Source: Rhodospirillales bacterium (lineage in GTDB: Bacteria > Pseudomonadota > Alphaproteobacteria > Rhodospirillales > Magnetovibrionaceae). From it: a DNA stretch of 64,000 bases. The notes under the pieces were generated by a model, which made no database searches, was not told the origin of the DNA, and was given only the letters and a program-made list of their open reading frames with translations. Below are positions 31,727-40,310 of this stretch, in pieces. The DNA lies in contig JANLGW010000149.1 of the NCBI GenBank assembly GCA_024653965.1, positions 42,447 to 106,446 of the forward strand, given 5' to 3'. Position 1 is the stretch's first letter; each line of letters starts with the position of its first letter. The position numbers were made by a program, and so were the translations under genes.

Positions 31727-32260
31727 TTATTTTTTGCGAAAGGCGTCCAGTGTGATGACTTCGCCGGTTTTCGGTTCGTCATCGTCATCGTGGGCGGCGT
31801 TCGTTTTCTCGCCATTTTCCCGACGGGCTTCGTCGAGAAAATTCAAATGTTCGGCGTCGAAGTGTTCATCTTCGTCTTCATAACCGTCTTCATCATCGCC
31901 CATGGGCAGCATTTTAAGCTGCAGCGCGAAGTTGACCGACGGATCGGCGAAGGAAATGACGGAAGCGTAGGGGATGACTAAGCGTTCTTTGATGCCGCCG
32001 AAGCTGAGCGACACGGAAAACGCATCTTCGCCCGCCTGCAGGTTATCGTACTGGTATTGCAGCACGATGGTCATGTCGTTGGGATGTTGCGCCCGCAGAC
32101 GCCCGGGAATGGCGACGCCCTTATCTTGGGTAAGAAACGAGATGTAGAAATGATGATCGCCGGGTAGACCGTGCGCCGCGACATGAATAAGGGTCTTCTT
32201 GATGACACTGCGCAGCGCCTCTTCTACCCAGATGTCATAACGGAGCGTTTCTTCGGTCAT
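31727..32260 (-). CDS. sspB: ClpXP adaptor SspB (alphaproteobacterial type)
   Basis: A 177-residue SspB that delivers ssrA-tagged proteins to ClpXP. The N-terminal dimeric tag-binding domain starts LRYDIWVEEALRSVI and contains HHFYISFLT and SLSFGGIKERLVIPYASV. A flexible acidic linker follows, and the C-terminus ITLDAFRKK corresponds to the ClpX-binding tail. The tmRNA gene lies directly upstream on the same strand, so the tag source and the tag adaptor are neighbours and may share transcription. Confidence 0.92.
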   Translation of the reverse strand: MTEETLRYDIWVEEALRSVIKKTLIHVAAHGLPGDHHFYISFLTQDKGVAIPGRLRAQHPNDMTIVLQYQYDNLQAGEDAFSVSLSFGGIKERLVIPYASVISFADPSVNFALQLKMLPMGDDEDGYEDEDEHFDAEHLNFLDEARRENGEKTNAAHDDDDEPKTGEVITLDAFRKK

Positions 32261-32335
32261 ATTTTATTGCGCCTTGGTTTTTGTTGCGCCCTAGTTTTCG
32301 TTGTGTCTTGGCGGGCGCCCTCATGCACTCTTTAA

Positions 32336-32509
32336 AGTGGGGGGCTTCTGTTGCCAGGTGCCCCCCGAACCCCGTGGTTACTTAGCCGTTAGGCGGCAAC
32401 CGCAAATGCTTCGTTATCGTTAGCATTTGTAAGAGTAGCCCGATATCGGTGGTACCATGCCGGACGAAAGTCATATCTTTACCACGCTCGTCGATCCTAT
32501 TTCGCCCCC
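32336..32509 (-). ncRNA. ssrA: tmRNA, coding (mRNA-like) piece of a two-piece permuted ssrA
   Basis: On the minus strand the piece begins GGGGGCGAAATAGGATCGAC, the usual tmRNA 5' end. Its first seven bases pair with CGCCUCC just before the CCA of the acceptor piece (one G-U). The tag reading frame at 32424-32389 encodes ANDNEAFAVAA and a stop, close to known alphaproteobacterial tags. A 7-bp GGGGGGC/GCCCCCC hairpin (32366-32339) marks the approximate 3' end. The RNA rescues stalled ribosomes and tags their products for proteolysis. The 3' boundary is approximate. Confidence 0.9.
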
Positions 32510-32555
32510 TCAAAAACCGACCGTCTGCCAAAAACTTCGACAGGCCGCCGGAATA

Positions 32556-32664
32556 TGGTGGAGGCGCCGGGTACCGCCCCCGGGTCCGATACGCTTATTC
32601 CATATAACGTTTATCGTCATAGCTGGACGAACCAGCACCTCAAATATAGGCCTCTCGGACCCGC
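32556..32664 (-). ncRNA. ssrA: tmRNA, acceptor (tRNA-like) piece of two-piece ssrA
   Basis: The minus strand ends CGCCTCCACCA at 32556, giving an encoded CCA and the 3' acceptor strand. Directly before it, CCGGG-GGCGGTA-CCCGG forms a 5-bp T-stem with a 7-base loop that lacks the usual TTC. A 9-bp pairing CGGGTCCGA/TCGGACCCG (32663-32581) encloses the 5' part, so the 5' end is put near 32664; the exact end is uncertain. About 46 bp of intervening sequence separate it from the coding piece and would be removed during maturation. The promoter was not identified. Confidence 0.8.
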
Positions 32665-32812
32665 ATTGCAAAGGTTCGCCGTTGGGAAAGCAGAAAAATG
32701 CAAAACGTTGCGCTTGGCGGAAAATAATCGGTGATCCGTGCTATGATCCCTGCGCGAATCGCCCGCGGGTGATTCTTTCGGAAAACGGCCAGTTTGGGGG
32801 GCTTTTCAGCCG

Positions 32813-34132
32813 ATGGCGGACATTTTTATCGTCGACGATCAGGGACCGGAAGCGACCGCAATGCTGCAGGCGCTGTATTCGCGTTCCGCCGATAGCGCGC
32901 GCAAACATTTGCAGATGGTCAAAGAGCGCGGCTCGGCCAAGTTCATGGAAAGTTATTACGTCGGTTATGGCCACGCATCGATCGGCGATTGCGGCACCAC
33001 CACGTTGTTTATCGAGGGGCTTTCCATTCTCGCGTGCAAGGCGGTGCAGGACAATCCGCTTTATAGCGGCCAGGAAAGTTCGACGCGTTACATCGACTTT
33101 TCCAAGCAGGCCATCGTCGATCCCATCAATACGGCGGAAAGCCAGGCCATTTTGCAAAAATGGATGGATTTTTATTTGGCCAGCCTCGCTCCCTTGGAAG
33201 CGCACTTAAAGGGACAGTTCCCCTTAAGCGCAGGGGAAAAAGAGCGGGTGTGGGAAAACGCCATCAAGGCGCGCGGCTTTGACATTTTGCGCGGGTTTTT
33301 GCCGGCGGGTATCACGTCGCAGTTGGCGTGGTCCACGAATTTGCGCCAAGCCGCCGATAAACTGCACCTGATGCGCCATCACCCGTTGCAAGAAGTCCGC
33401 GATATCGCCGATGGCTGCTTGGGCGTGTTGCGCCAGCACTATCCGGCAAGTTTCAGCCACAAAGATTACCCCGCCACCGAAGCCTATCTGGAAAAAACGG
33501 CGGCCAAGACTCATTACCTGGATTCCAGCTTCTTCCCCAGTACCCAGCCGGATCTTAAATTTACGGCCACGGTGGATAACGCGGCGCTCGAAGCGGCGGA
33601 ATTGGATGTGATTGCGGATCGTCCGGCGAAGACCAATTTGCCGCGCTATTTGGACGGTTATGGTCAGTACACCTGCACCTTTGATCTCGATTACGGCTCG
33701 TATCGCGATCTGCAGCGCCATCGCAACGGCGTGTGCCGCATTCCGCTGTTGACCGGCGAACGCGGCTTTCACGACTGGTATGTGGAAGAATTGCCCGAAC
33801 CCCTGCGCGGCGAGGCCAAGGCCTTGATCGCAGGGCAATATGCCGCCATCGCTAGACTGGACGCACACGCCGAAGACAAGCAGTATCTCTATCCCTTGGG
33901 CGCCAAGGTACGTTGCCAGACGGTCTATACCTTGCCGCAGATGGTTTACGTGATTGAGTTGCGTTCGCAAAATACAGTGCATTCGACGTTGCGTGATGTC
34001 ATGCACTGGATGCATGCCGAAATGGTCGCTCACCATCCCCGCCTAGCCCTGCATACCGACTTGGCGCCGTCGCAATTCGACACCAAGCGCGGTACCCAGA
34101 CCATTATCAAACGCGAAGAGCTTGAGACATAA
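32813..34132 (+). CDS. tandem two-domain ThyX-like (flavin-dependent thymidylate synthase family) protein
   Basis: A 439-residue protein, about twice or 1.5 times the usual ThyX length, which seems to contain two ThyX-like halves. The N-half has GHASIGDCGTTTLFIEGLS and GQESSTRYIDFS, but the RHR of the signature is replaced (CKAVQ). The C-half has YGSYRDLQRHRNGVCRIP with RHR kept but the following Ser-containing part changed (LLTGERG). ThyX makes dTMP from dUMP with methylene-tetrahydrofolate, FAD and NADPH. Whether this protein is catalytic is open. It is divergent from ssrA; the Shine-Dalgarno GGGGGG is rather distant (about 12 bp). Confidence 0.75.
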   Translation: MADIFIVDDQGPEATAMLQALYSRSADSARKHLQMVKERGSAKFMESYYVGYGHASIGDCGTTTLFIEGLSILACKAVQDNPLYSGQESSTRYIDFSKQAIVDPINTAESQAILQKWMDFYLASLAPLEAHLKGQFPLSAGEKERVWENAIKARGFDILRGFLPAGITSQLAWSTNLRQAADKLHLMRHHPLQEVRDIADGCLGVLRQHYPASFSHKDYPATEAYLEKTAAKTHYLDSSFFPSTQPDLKFTATVDNAALEAAELDVIADRPAKTNLPRYLDGYGQYTCTFDLDYGSYRDLQRHRNGVCRIPLLTGERGFHDWYVEELPEPLRGEAKALIAGQYAAIARLDAHAEDKQYLYPLGAKVRCQTVYTLPQMVYVIELRSQNTVHSTLRDVMHWMHAEMVAHHPRLALHTDLAPSQFDTKRGTQTIIKREELET

Positions 34133-34138
34133 GGATAT

Positions 34139-34178
34139 CGCAAAGGCCCTAATTTGATTGGGGGATTGCGTTTTTTTC
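34139..34178 (+). terminator. Rho-independent terminator after the ThyX-like gene
   Basis: CGCAA/TTGCG outer stem with an inner CCC/GGG, followed by seven T. Confidence 0.6.
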
Positions 34179-34246
34179 TGCGCCGGGGCACTTTTCAAGG
34201 GATTTGATCAATGACGCGTGTCTAAAACGCGCACTGGGGAAGCACG

Positions 34247-34948
34247 ATGTCCTACGATTCTCAGCGAAAGTTGTTTTCGGCCGAGCGCAGCATGATGGAA
34301 AAACGCGGCGAGCCTATGCCTGCGCGCGCGCATGGGCCCGATAATGCAGCGGTATTGAAGGCCATCGCAGAGGTAAAAAAGCTGATTGAGGAATCGGCAA
34401 ACGCGGCTCGGCCCGTGGTCGATAATCTGCCGGAAATGTCGGTGTTGCGCGGCCAGTTGCATGACCTCAAGGGCAGCATCGATAAGACCAAGGCCGAAAT
34501 CGCGGCTCTTCATAAACCCGGTGAACACGATGATAAATTCACCACCGCAGCCATGGAACTGGGCGCCATCGTCAAAGCGACCGAGGAAGCGACCAATAAT
34601 ATTTTGAGCGCTTCCGAAGACATTCAGGATTTAGCCCAGGCCATTCGGGATCGCACCGACGATGTGAAGATTCAAGATGATGTGGCGCGAATTTCCGATC
34701 TGGTGATCAGGATTTTTGAAAACTGCAATTTTCAAGACATCACCGGCCAGCGTACCGGCAAGGTGGTGCGCACCATCAATTACTTGGAAGAGCGCATTCT
34801 CACCATGATCAACATCTGGGGCGAGGAAGAGTTTATTGGTGTCGAATTGCCTGCCGATGCCCGCAGTGAAGACGAAAAATTGCTCGAGGGCCCTCAATTG
34901 GAAGGGCGCGGCATCTCTCAAGACGATATTGATTCATTGTTCGATTGA
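34247..34948 (+). CDS. CheZ-like protein phosphatase (copy 1)
   Basis: A 233-residue, largely helical protein. The central hairpin carries NCNFQDITGQRTGKVV, matching the catalytic CheZ segment in which an Asp and a Gln (QDxTGQ) dephosphorylate CheY. The C-terminus QDDIDSLFD resembles the CheZ peptide that docks on CheY. A GGGGAAG Shine-Dalgarno precedes the ATG. No CheA or CheY gene is in the window. A second homologue lies at 49499-50041. It could act on chemotaxis CheY or on another receiver; the gene is monocistronic. Confidence 0.85.
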   Translation: MSYDSQRKLFSAERSMMEKRGEPMPARAHGPDNAAVLKAIAEVKKLIEESANAARPVVDNLPEMSVLRGQLHDLKGSIDKTKAEIAALHKPGEHDDKFTTAAMELGAIVKATEEATNNILSASEDIQDLAQAIRDRTDDVKIQDDVARISDLVIRIFENCNFQDITGQRTGKVVRTINYLEERILTMINIWGEEEFIGVELPADARSEDEKLLEGPQLEGRGISQDDIDSLFD

Positions 34949-35066
34949 TGCGTCTTTTTAGGGTATTTCCTCCCCATGCAGTGACGCCGCACATGGGCCT
35001 GAGCTAAAATTTTGCTTAGGATGAAGCCCTAAATGGGGTTATATTGACCTCAGATTTGGGGGAATA

Positions 35067-35582
35067 ATGACGAAACGCGTTTTGACCTTAAGCCTGTGTG
35101 CGGCCCTGATGGGCAGTGTATTGACGTCCGCACAGCCTGCGAAGGCTGAGGCGTGCGCCGATCGCGATGCGCGCCGGGCGTTGGAACTGCGGGTATTGCA
35201 AAGCGAATTGATGGTCGCCGCGCTAACGTGCGGCCAGCGTCAGAGCTATAACGCCTTCGTGACCACGTTCAAGCCGTTTCTCAAAGATCAAGGTGCGCAA
35301 CTTCGCACCTTTTTTGTTGAACAATATGGATTGGCCGCCGGTCCTGATCGTCTCAATCGGATGGTGACGCGTCTGGCCAATACGGCGTCCCAGCGTAGCC
35401 TTATTCAATCCAACCAGGTGTTTTGCGAACAAGCCAAGTCGCGCTTTGAGGCGGTGCTGAGCGCTCCGACGCAGGATTTGTTTCAGTTGGCGCATACCAG
35501 TCCTTCGGCTTCAGACCACGGCATTCGCAGTTGCGTCGAGGTGGCGGATGCCGAGCCGCAGCCAGAGCCCGAAAAAAATTGA
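35067..35582 (+). CDS. small secreted protein of unknown function
   Basis: A 171-residue protein with a clear Sec signal peptide (KRVLTLSLCAALMGSVLTSAQPAKA, cut near residue 28). The mature part is helical with four Cys (ACADRD, ALTCGQ, VFCEQ, RSCVE) that could form two disulfides. It ends in a short Pro/Glu-rich tail. No family is recognised. GGGGGAAT lies 2-3 bp before the ATG. It is followed by a bidirectional terminator shared with the convergent OmpA-like gene. Confidence 0.75.
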   Translation: MTKRVLTLSLCAALMGSVLTSAQPAKAEACADRDARRALELRVLQSELMVAALTCGQRQSYNAFVTTFKPFLKDQGAQLRTFFVEQYGLAAGPDRLNRMVTRLANTASQRSLIQSNQVFCEQAKSRFEAVLSAPTQDLFQLAHTSPSASDHGIRSCVEVADAEPQPEPEKN

Positions 35583-35603
35583 TTTCATGAAAATCTGAAA
35601 AGA

Positions 35604-35633
35604 AAACGGGGCGCTTAAACAAGCGCCCCGTTT
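35604..35633. terminator. bidirectional terminator
   Basis: An 11-bp stem ACGGGGCGCTT/AAGCGCCCCGT with an AAAC loop lies between convergent genes. The minus side has TTTTCTTTTC after the stem; the plus side has only TTTG. Confidence 0.75.
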
Positions 35634-35657
35634 GCATATTGCGGTGTTGTCCTGCCG

Positions 35658-36689
35658 TTAGGGCATAACGATTTCCACCCGGCGGTTTTGCGGTTCGCGC
35701 ACGCCATCGTCGGTGGGCACCAACGGATCGGTTTCGCCTTTAGCGACCACCGATATTTCATTGTCCTTGAAGCCTAAGTCCTTGAACATCGCCTTGACTG
35801 CATCGGCGCGGCGTTTGGAAAGTTTCAAGTTATAGGCATCCGTACCGGAACGGTCAGCGTGGCCGGTCAGGTCCAAACGCACCATTTTCATGGCACCCGC
35901 GTTGGACGCAGCGGTGCGAATGATCGCCGCAGATTCCGGGGTGATATCGGCTTTGTCCCAATCGAAGAACACGATGTAGTTTTTCGGCAGGCTCGGTGCG
36001 GGTGCCGGTGCAGCCACAGGCGCCACGGCGGCAACCGGTTCCGGTTTCATCTGCGGCTTGGGCGCGCCGAAGTTGAAGCGTAGCCCGGCCATGACGGAGT
36101 GGGTGCTGGCGTCAAATGATGCAGCGGTGCCAGCCGCAGTGTTCACGTCCAAGTCGCGGGTAGCGAAGTAACGGTAATCTGCGAACAGATCGATGGTTTC
36201 GTTTACCGCATACGATAGGCCCGCGATGCCCTGGTAGGCCAGCGCACGGTCGGAATCGTTGATCGACGAAGCGCCGAAGGGCGAGGCGTTTTTCAGCTTT
36301 ACCTGGCTGAAGCCGAGACCGGCACCAAGGTACGGCGTGACGGGGCTGTTGATATCGAAATCATAAATCGCATTGGCCATCAGGCTGGTGGCCTGCATCT
36401 TGCCTGCGGCGGTTGCGCCAGCAACGCTATCGAGATCGTTCGCGCGGCGCGACAGTTCGACTTCCGCGCGCCAGTTCGAGCCGTAATCGTAGCCCAGCGC
36501 CAAGGAACCCATGAGACCATTGTCAAACTTGACGGAACGGCTGGCGGTGTCGGTGACGGTGGTTGACGGTGCATCCACAAAACCAACGCCGACGCCCACA
36601 TAGGGACCGGCATCCTGCGCTATGGCGGATGAGGTGAGAAGAGTTGCGCCGACGGCGGCGAGAGCTGCGAGCCCAAATTTGAAAGTCAT
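35658..36689 (-). CDS. OmpA-family outer membrane protein
   Basis: A 343-residue protein: signal peptide (FGLAALAAVGATLLTSSAIAQ), an eight-strand OmpA-type beta-barrel (about residues 22-210, starting AGPYVGVGVGFVDAP), a Pro/Ala linker, and a C-terminal OmpA peptidoglycan-binding domain (FFDWDKADITPESAAII, LDLTGHADRSGTDAYNLKLS, PQNRRVEIVMP). It ties the outer membrane to peptidoglycan. The ATG at 36689 has AGGGGA 5 bp upstream; longer frames lack a signal peptide at their start. Confidence 0.92.
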   Translation of the reverse strand: MTFKFGLAALAAVGATLLTSSAIAQDAGPYVGVGVGFVDAPSTTVTDTASRSVKFDNGLMGSLALGYDYGSNWRAEVELSRRANDLDSVAGATAAGKMQATSLMANAIYDFDINSPVTPYLGAGLGFSQVKLKNASPFGASSINDSDRALAYQGIAGLSYAVNETIDLFADYRYFATRDLDVNTAAGTAASFDASTHSVMAGLRFNFGAPKPQMKPEPVAAVAPVAAPAPAPSLPKNYIVFFDWDKADITPESAAIIRTAASNAGAMKMVRLDLTGHADRSGTDAYNLKLSKRRADAVKAMFKDLGFKDNEISVVAKGETDPLVPTDDGVREPQNRRVEIVMP

Positions 36690-36817
36690 GACTTCCCCTA
36701 CGGAATACGAATAGTTAGGTTGCATTGCAACATACGCGAATCAACATACCTTAGAACGAAACAAATTAATAGACAATTTACGACCAAATCGCGAGTGGGT
36801 AAACGTCTGCACCCGCC

Positions 36818-36846
36818 GAAAAGGGCGGCTTTGTTAAGCCGCCCCT
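36818..36846 (-). terminator. terminator of the Mrp/ApbC gene
   Basis: Perfect 9-bp stem GGGCGGCTT/AAGCCGCCC with a 4-base loop; TTTT follows on the minus strand. The remaining 36690-36817 shows no gene. Confidence 0.7.
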
Positions 36847-36878
36847 GTACGGAATTGTCCTTTGCTCGTAGCGTTTTG

Positions 36879-37997
36879 TTATTGAATTATTTTTGGCGCC
36901 GAGGCGGCCTTCGCTTCTAGTTTTGCGCAGGCTTTTTCCCACATCGCCTTGGCGATGGCCTTATAGGCCTTGGCGTGGGGGCTGGTGGGGTCTTGATCGA
37001 CAATCGGGTGGCCGCTGTCTGAGGTTTCGCGAATCTTGATGTCCAGCGGAATCTCGCCCAGGAAGTCGACTTGCAGAAGTTCGGCTTCTTCCCTGGCACC
37101 GCCATGGCTGAACACATCGGTGCGCTCGCCGCAGTGCGGGCATTCGAAGTAGCTCATATTTTCAACGATGCCGAGAACCGGCACGTCCACTTGGCGGAAC
37201 ATGTTGAGGCCCTTGCGCGCATCAAGCAACGCGATGTCTTGAGGGGTGGAAACGATTACCGCCCCGGTCAGGGGAACCTGTTGGGCCATGGTGAGTTGCA
37301 CGTCGCCGGTGCCCGGCGGCATGTCGATCATCATGACGTCCAGCTCGCCCCAGGCGATGTCGCGTAGCATTTGCATCAGCGCGGTTTGGGTCATTGGGCC
37401 GCGCCAGATGATCGGCGTTTCTTCTTCAACCAAGAAACCCATGGACATGCATTTGATGCCGTGACCTTCCATGGGGTCCAAGTGTTGGCCATCGCTTGAG
37501 GATGGCTCGCCGGTGATGCCCAGCATGCGCGGGATGGATGGGCCGTAAATATCGGCGTCCAGTAGCCCCACCTTGAGGCCTTGGGCGTGCAGCGCCAGCG
37601 CTAAGTTGACGGTGGTGGTGGATTTGCCCACGCCGCCCTTGCCCGAGGCCACGGCGATAATGGCCTTCACGCCCGGCAGCAGGGGTCCGCCCTGTTGGGG
37701 CGGGGCTTTATGGCCATGGCTATGGCCGCTTTGTTGGGTTGGCGCACCGGGTTCTTTTTCCGCCGTCAGCACGACGGTGGCGGATAAGACGCCCTCCATG
37801 GCGTAGACTTTTTCTTCCGCAGCTTTGCGGATCGGTTCGGCTTTAGCGCCGACCTGGGGGTCTACGACGATGGCGAACACGACATGGCCATCTTGAACCT
37901 GCAGACCTTGCACCATCCCTTTTTCAACAATGTTCTTGTCGCCATGTATAATGGTGGCGAGAGCTTTGAGAATATTTTCTTCTAAGACTTGCGACAT
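36879..37997 (-). CDS. apbC: iron-sulfur cluster carrier ATPase Mrp/ApbC
   Basis: A 372-residue protein. The N-terminal MIP18/DUF59 domain (about residues 1-90) is followed by a P-loop NTPase domain with the deviant Walker A AVASGKGGVGKSTTTVN, DADIYGPSIPRMLG, and the cluster-ligand CxxC in YFECPHCGERTDVF. It assembles or carries 4Fe-4S clusters to apo-proteins, fitting the presence of class I fumarase nearby. ATG 37997 has GGAGA 8 bp upstream; the longer frame adds MEISS. A His/Gly/Pro-rich linker separates the domains. Confidence 0.93.
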   Translation of the reverse strand: MSQVLEENILKALATIIHGDKNIVEKGMVQGLQVQDGHVVFAIVVDPQVGAKAEPIRKAAEEKVYAMEGVLSATVVLTAEKEPGAPTQQSGHSHGHKAPPQQGGPLLPGVKAIIAVASGKGGVGKSTTTVNLALALHAQGLKVGLLDADIYGPSIPRMLGITGEPSSSDGQHLDPMEGHGIKCMSMGFLVEEETPIIWRGPMTQTALMQMLRDIAWGELDVMMIDMPPGTGDVQLTMAQQVPLTGAVIVSTPQDIALLDARKGLNMFRQVDVPVLGIVENMSYFECPHCGERTDVFSHGGAREEAELLQVDFLGEIPLDIKIRETSDSGHPIVDQDPTSPHAKAYKAIAKAMWEKACAKLEAKAASAPKIIQ

Positions 37998-38226
37998 GCT
38001 TGAAATCTCCAAAAACGAGCAGATATCCCTGTTTCAACCGTAATCTTGAGCGTGAATGTCATGGTCTAGTCTTGGTTGACATTGCGCGGTTCGGTTAGCT
38101 GGCCTATATACGGTACGAACCCTGATATAGGGCGTCGTATTAGAAAAACAAAATATTTCAGATCATGGGGGAGGTTTTATCCCTACACGGTCTTAATGAC
38201 AACCTAACCTGAAGGAAATTTAGCGT

Positions 38227-39351
38227 ATGGCATGGAAACCTCAAGGTGGCGGCGGTCCGTGGGGCGGCGGCGGTAATAGCGGCGGACCCTGGGGTGGCGG
38301 CGGCGGATCCTCCGGCGGCGGATCACAGCCCCCCGACATCGAAGAACTGTTGCGCCGTTCGCAAGATAACCTCAAAAACCTTATGCCCGGGGGCTTCGGT
38401 TCCGGTCGCGCGATCGGTTTGGCGGTGGTTGCAGTCGTCGTGCTGTGGCTGGGCAGCGGTATCTATCGCGTCGACGCAGGCCACCAGGGTGTGGTCATGC
38501 TGTTTGGCGAGCATATGCCGACAAAAGATTCAGGGCCTGGGTTGCATTGGTTTTTTCCCAGCCCCATCGGCAAGGTGTTGACGCCGAACGTCGAGGCGGT
38601 GCGTCGGGTTGACGTGGGTTTTGTCGGCGCCGGGCAGACGCAGGGTTTTAACCGAACCGTCACGCCGGAACGCTCGATCTTGGAAGAAAGCCTGATGCTG
38701 ACCCAAGATCAAAACATTATCGATGTACAGTTTACGGTTCAGTGGAAGGTGAAAAGTGCAGGGGATTACCTGTTCAACATCCGCGATCCGGAAGGCACGA
38801 TCAAAGTGGCCGCCGAAAGCGCCATGCGTGAAGCCATTGGCCTGACCAATTTGGAAAATGCTTTGACCCGCGATCGCGAGCTTGTCGCCGACAAGACCCG
38901 TGAAGCGCTTCAGGTCATGCTTGACGAGTTGGGTGCGGGCGTCACCATTTTGCAGGTTCAACTGTTAAAGGTAGACCCGCCCGCGCAGGTCATCGACGCG
39001 TTCAACGATGTGCAGTCCGCACGCCAGGATCTGGATCGCAAAAAGAACGAGGCTCAGGCCTACGCCAATCAGGTTGTTCCTACCGCCGAGGGTCAGGCCG
39101 CGCAGATCTTGCAACAGGCCGAAGCCTACAAAGAGCAGGTCACCAAAGAAGCCGAGGGTGAAGCAAAACGCTTCCTGTCTGTGTTTGAGACCTATAAGGC
39201 GGCTAAGGATGTCACGACCCAGCGTCTGTATTTGGAAGCCATGGAAGAGATTATGAAAAACTCCAACAAGGTGATCTTGGATCAGAACGGTGCTGGTGCG
39301 GTGCCTTATCTGGCGCTCCCTGAACTCAACAAAAAGAGCGGTGGCCAGTGA
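38227..39351 (+). CDS. hflK: FtsH protease modulator HflK
   Basis: A 374-residue SPFH/prohibitin protein that forms, with HflC, the periplasmic cage around FtsH. A Gly/Trp/Pro-rich cytoplasmic N-terminus (WGGGGNSGGPWGGGGGSSGG) precedes one membrane helix (GLAVVAVVVLWLGSGIYRVD) and the SPFH domain, with a coiled-coil region of Ala, Gln and Glu near the end. It overlaps hflC at its stop codon (TGATG). CCTATAT/ATATAGG in 38102-38131 is an inverted repeat in the leader; its role is unknown and no convincing promoter was found in 37998-38226. Confidence 0.94.
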   Translation: MAWKPQGGGGPWGGGGNSGGPWGGGGGSSGGGSQPPDIEELLRRSQDNLKNLMPGGFGSGRAIGLAVVAVVVLWLGSGIYRVDAGHQGVVMLFGEHMPTKDSGPGLHWFFPSPIGKVLTPNVEAVRRVDVGFVGAGQTQGFNRTVTPERSILEESLMLTQDQNIIDVQFTVQWKVKSAGDYLFNIRDPEGTIKVAAESAMREAIGLTNLENALTRDRELVADKTREALQVMLDELGAGVTILQVQLLKVDPPAQVIDAFNDVQSARQDLDRKKNEAQAYANQVVPTAEGQAAQILQQAEAYKEQVTKEAEGEAKRFLSVFETYKAAKDVTTQRLYLEAMEEIMKNSNKVILDQNGAGAVPYLALPELNKKSGGQ

Positions 39352-40226
39352 TGAATAAAGGACTCGTAATTTTAGGTGTAATCGCCCTGGCCTTGGGCAT
39401 CGGCGGATCGTCGGCCATGTTCACCGTGGATCAGACCGAACAGGCCATGGTGATGCAGTTCGGCAACCCATTGCGTCAGGTCCGCGATCCGGGCTTGCAC
39501 TTCAAAATGCCGTTCATTCAGGATGTGGTTTATTACGACAGTCGCATTCTCGATCTTGATCCGCCTCCGGGCCAGGTGATTTTAAGCGATCAAAAGCGCA
39601 TCAACGTGGACGCATTCGCGCGTTACCGCATCACAGATCCGCTTCGTTTCTTCCAGGCCCTGCGCACCGAGGCGCAGTTCCGCGATCAGGTGGGGCGTAT
39701 TTTGAACTCCAGCGTGCGCAACTCGATGGCGCGCAATAGCTTGGGCGACTTGCTGTCGGAAAAGCGCCTGACCATTATGGACGAAATCCAAAAGCGTTTG
39801 GCTTTGGAAACCCAAGATTACGGCATCGAAATTTTGGACGTTCGTGTGGTGCGCACCGACTTGCCGCCGGAAATTTCCCAAAACGTGTATGACCGCATGC
39901 GGTCGGAACGTGTCAAGGAAGCGAACCAACTGCGGGCTGACGGTGAAAAGGCAAAACTCGAAATCACCTCGCGCGCCGACCGCGACAAGGTGGTGATTAT
40001 CGCCGAAGCTCAACGCCAAGCACAGATTTTGCGCGGTGAGGGCGATGGCGAGCGCAACCGGGTACTGGGTCAAGCATACAGTCAGGATCCGGAATTCTTC
40101 GCGTTCTATCGTTCTATGACGGCGTATCGCGCGGCGCTGGCGGGGGGCGATACCAATTTGGTGTTGTCGCCGGATAGTGATTTCTTCCGCTTCTTCAATG
40201 ATCAGACGGGTGTGGTTAAGAAGTAA
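39351..40226 (+). CDS. hflC: FtsH protease modulator HflC
   Basis: A 291-residue SPFH-domain partner of HflK. One N-terminal membrane helix (LVILGVIALALGIGGSSAMF) is followed by VDQTEQAMVMQFGNPLRQV, the SPFH core, and a helical region ending in FRSMTAYRAALAGGDTNLVLSPDSDFF (shown here only by its position near the C-terminus). The ATG at 39351 overlaps the hflK stop, pointing to translational coupling; GTG 39348 is a one-codon alternative. Confidence 0.94.
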   Translation: MNKGLVILGVIALALGIGGSSAMFTVDQTEQAMVMQFGNPLRQVRDPGLHFKMPFIQDVVYYDSRILDLDPPPGQVILSDQKRINVDAFARYRITDPLRFFQALRTEAQFRDQVGRILNSSVRNSMARNSLGDLLSEKRLTIMDEIQKRLALETQDYGIEILDVRVVRTDLPPEISQNVYDRMRSERVKEANQLRADGEKAKLEITSRADRDKVVIIAEAQRQAQILRGEGDGERNRVLGQAYSQDPEFFAFYRSMTAYRAALAGGDTNLVLSPDSDFFRFFNDQTGVVKK

Positions 40227-40278
40227 CGATGCGTGGGGCCGTTTATTAAGACGGCAAACGACGCGACCGACGATACAG

Positions 40279-40308
40279 CGACCCGCACCAATCCGGTGCG
40301 GGTCGTTG
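40279..40308 (+). terminator. hairpin after hflC
   Basis: An 11-bp stem CGACCCGCACC/GGTGCGGGTCG with a 5-base loop. The following TTGCATCT is a poor T tract, so termination may be incomplete and allow read-through into the DUF2065 gene. Confidence 0.5.
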
Positions 40309-40310
40309 CA

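Noticed and set aside
32457..33209. Forward 250-residue open frame
   Set aside because: It crosses the tmRNA gene and the start of the ThyX-like gene in another frame; both of those are strongly supported.
38076..38110. TTGACA and TATATA upstream of hflK as a promoter
   Set aside because: The spacer is 23 bp, too long for sigma-70.
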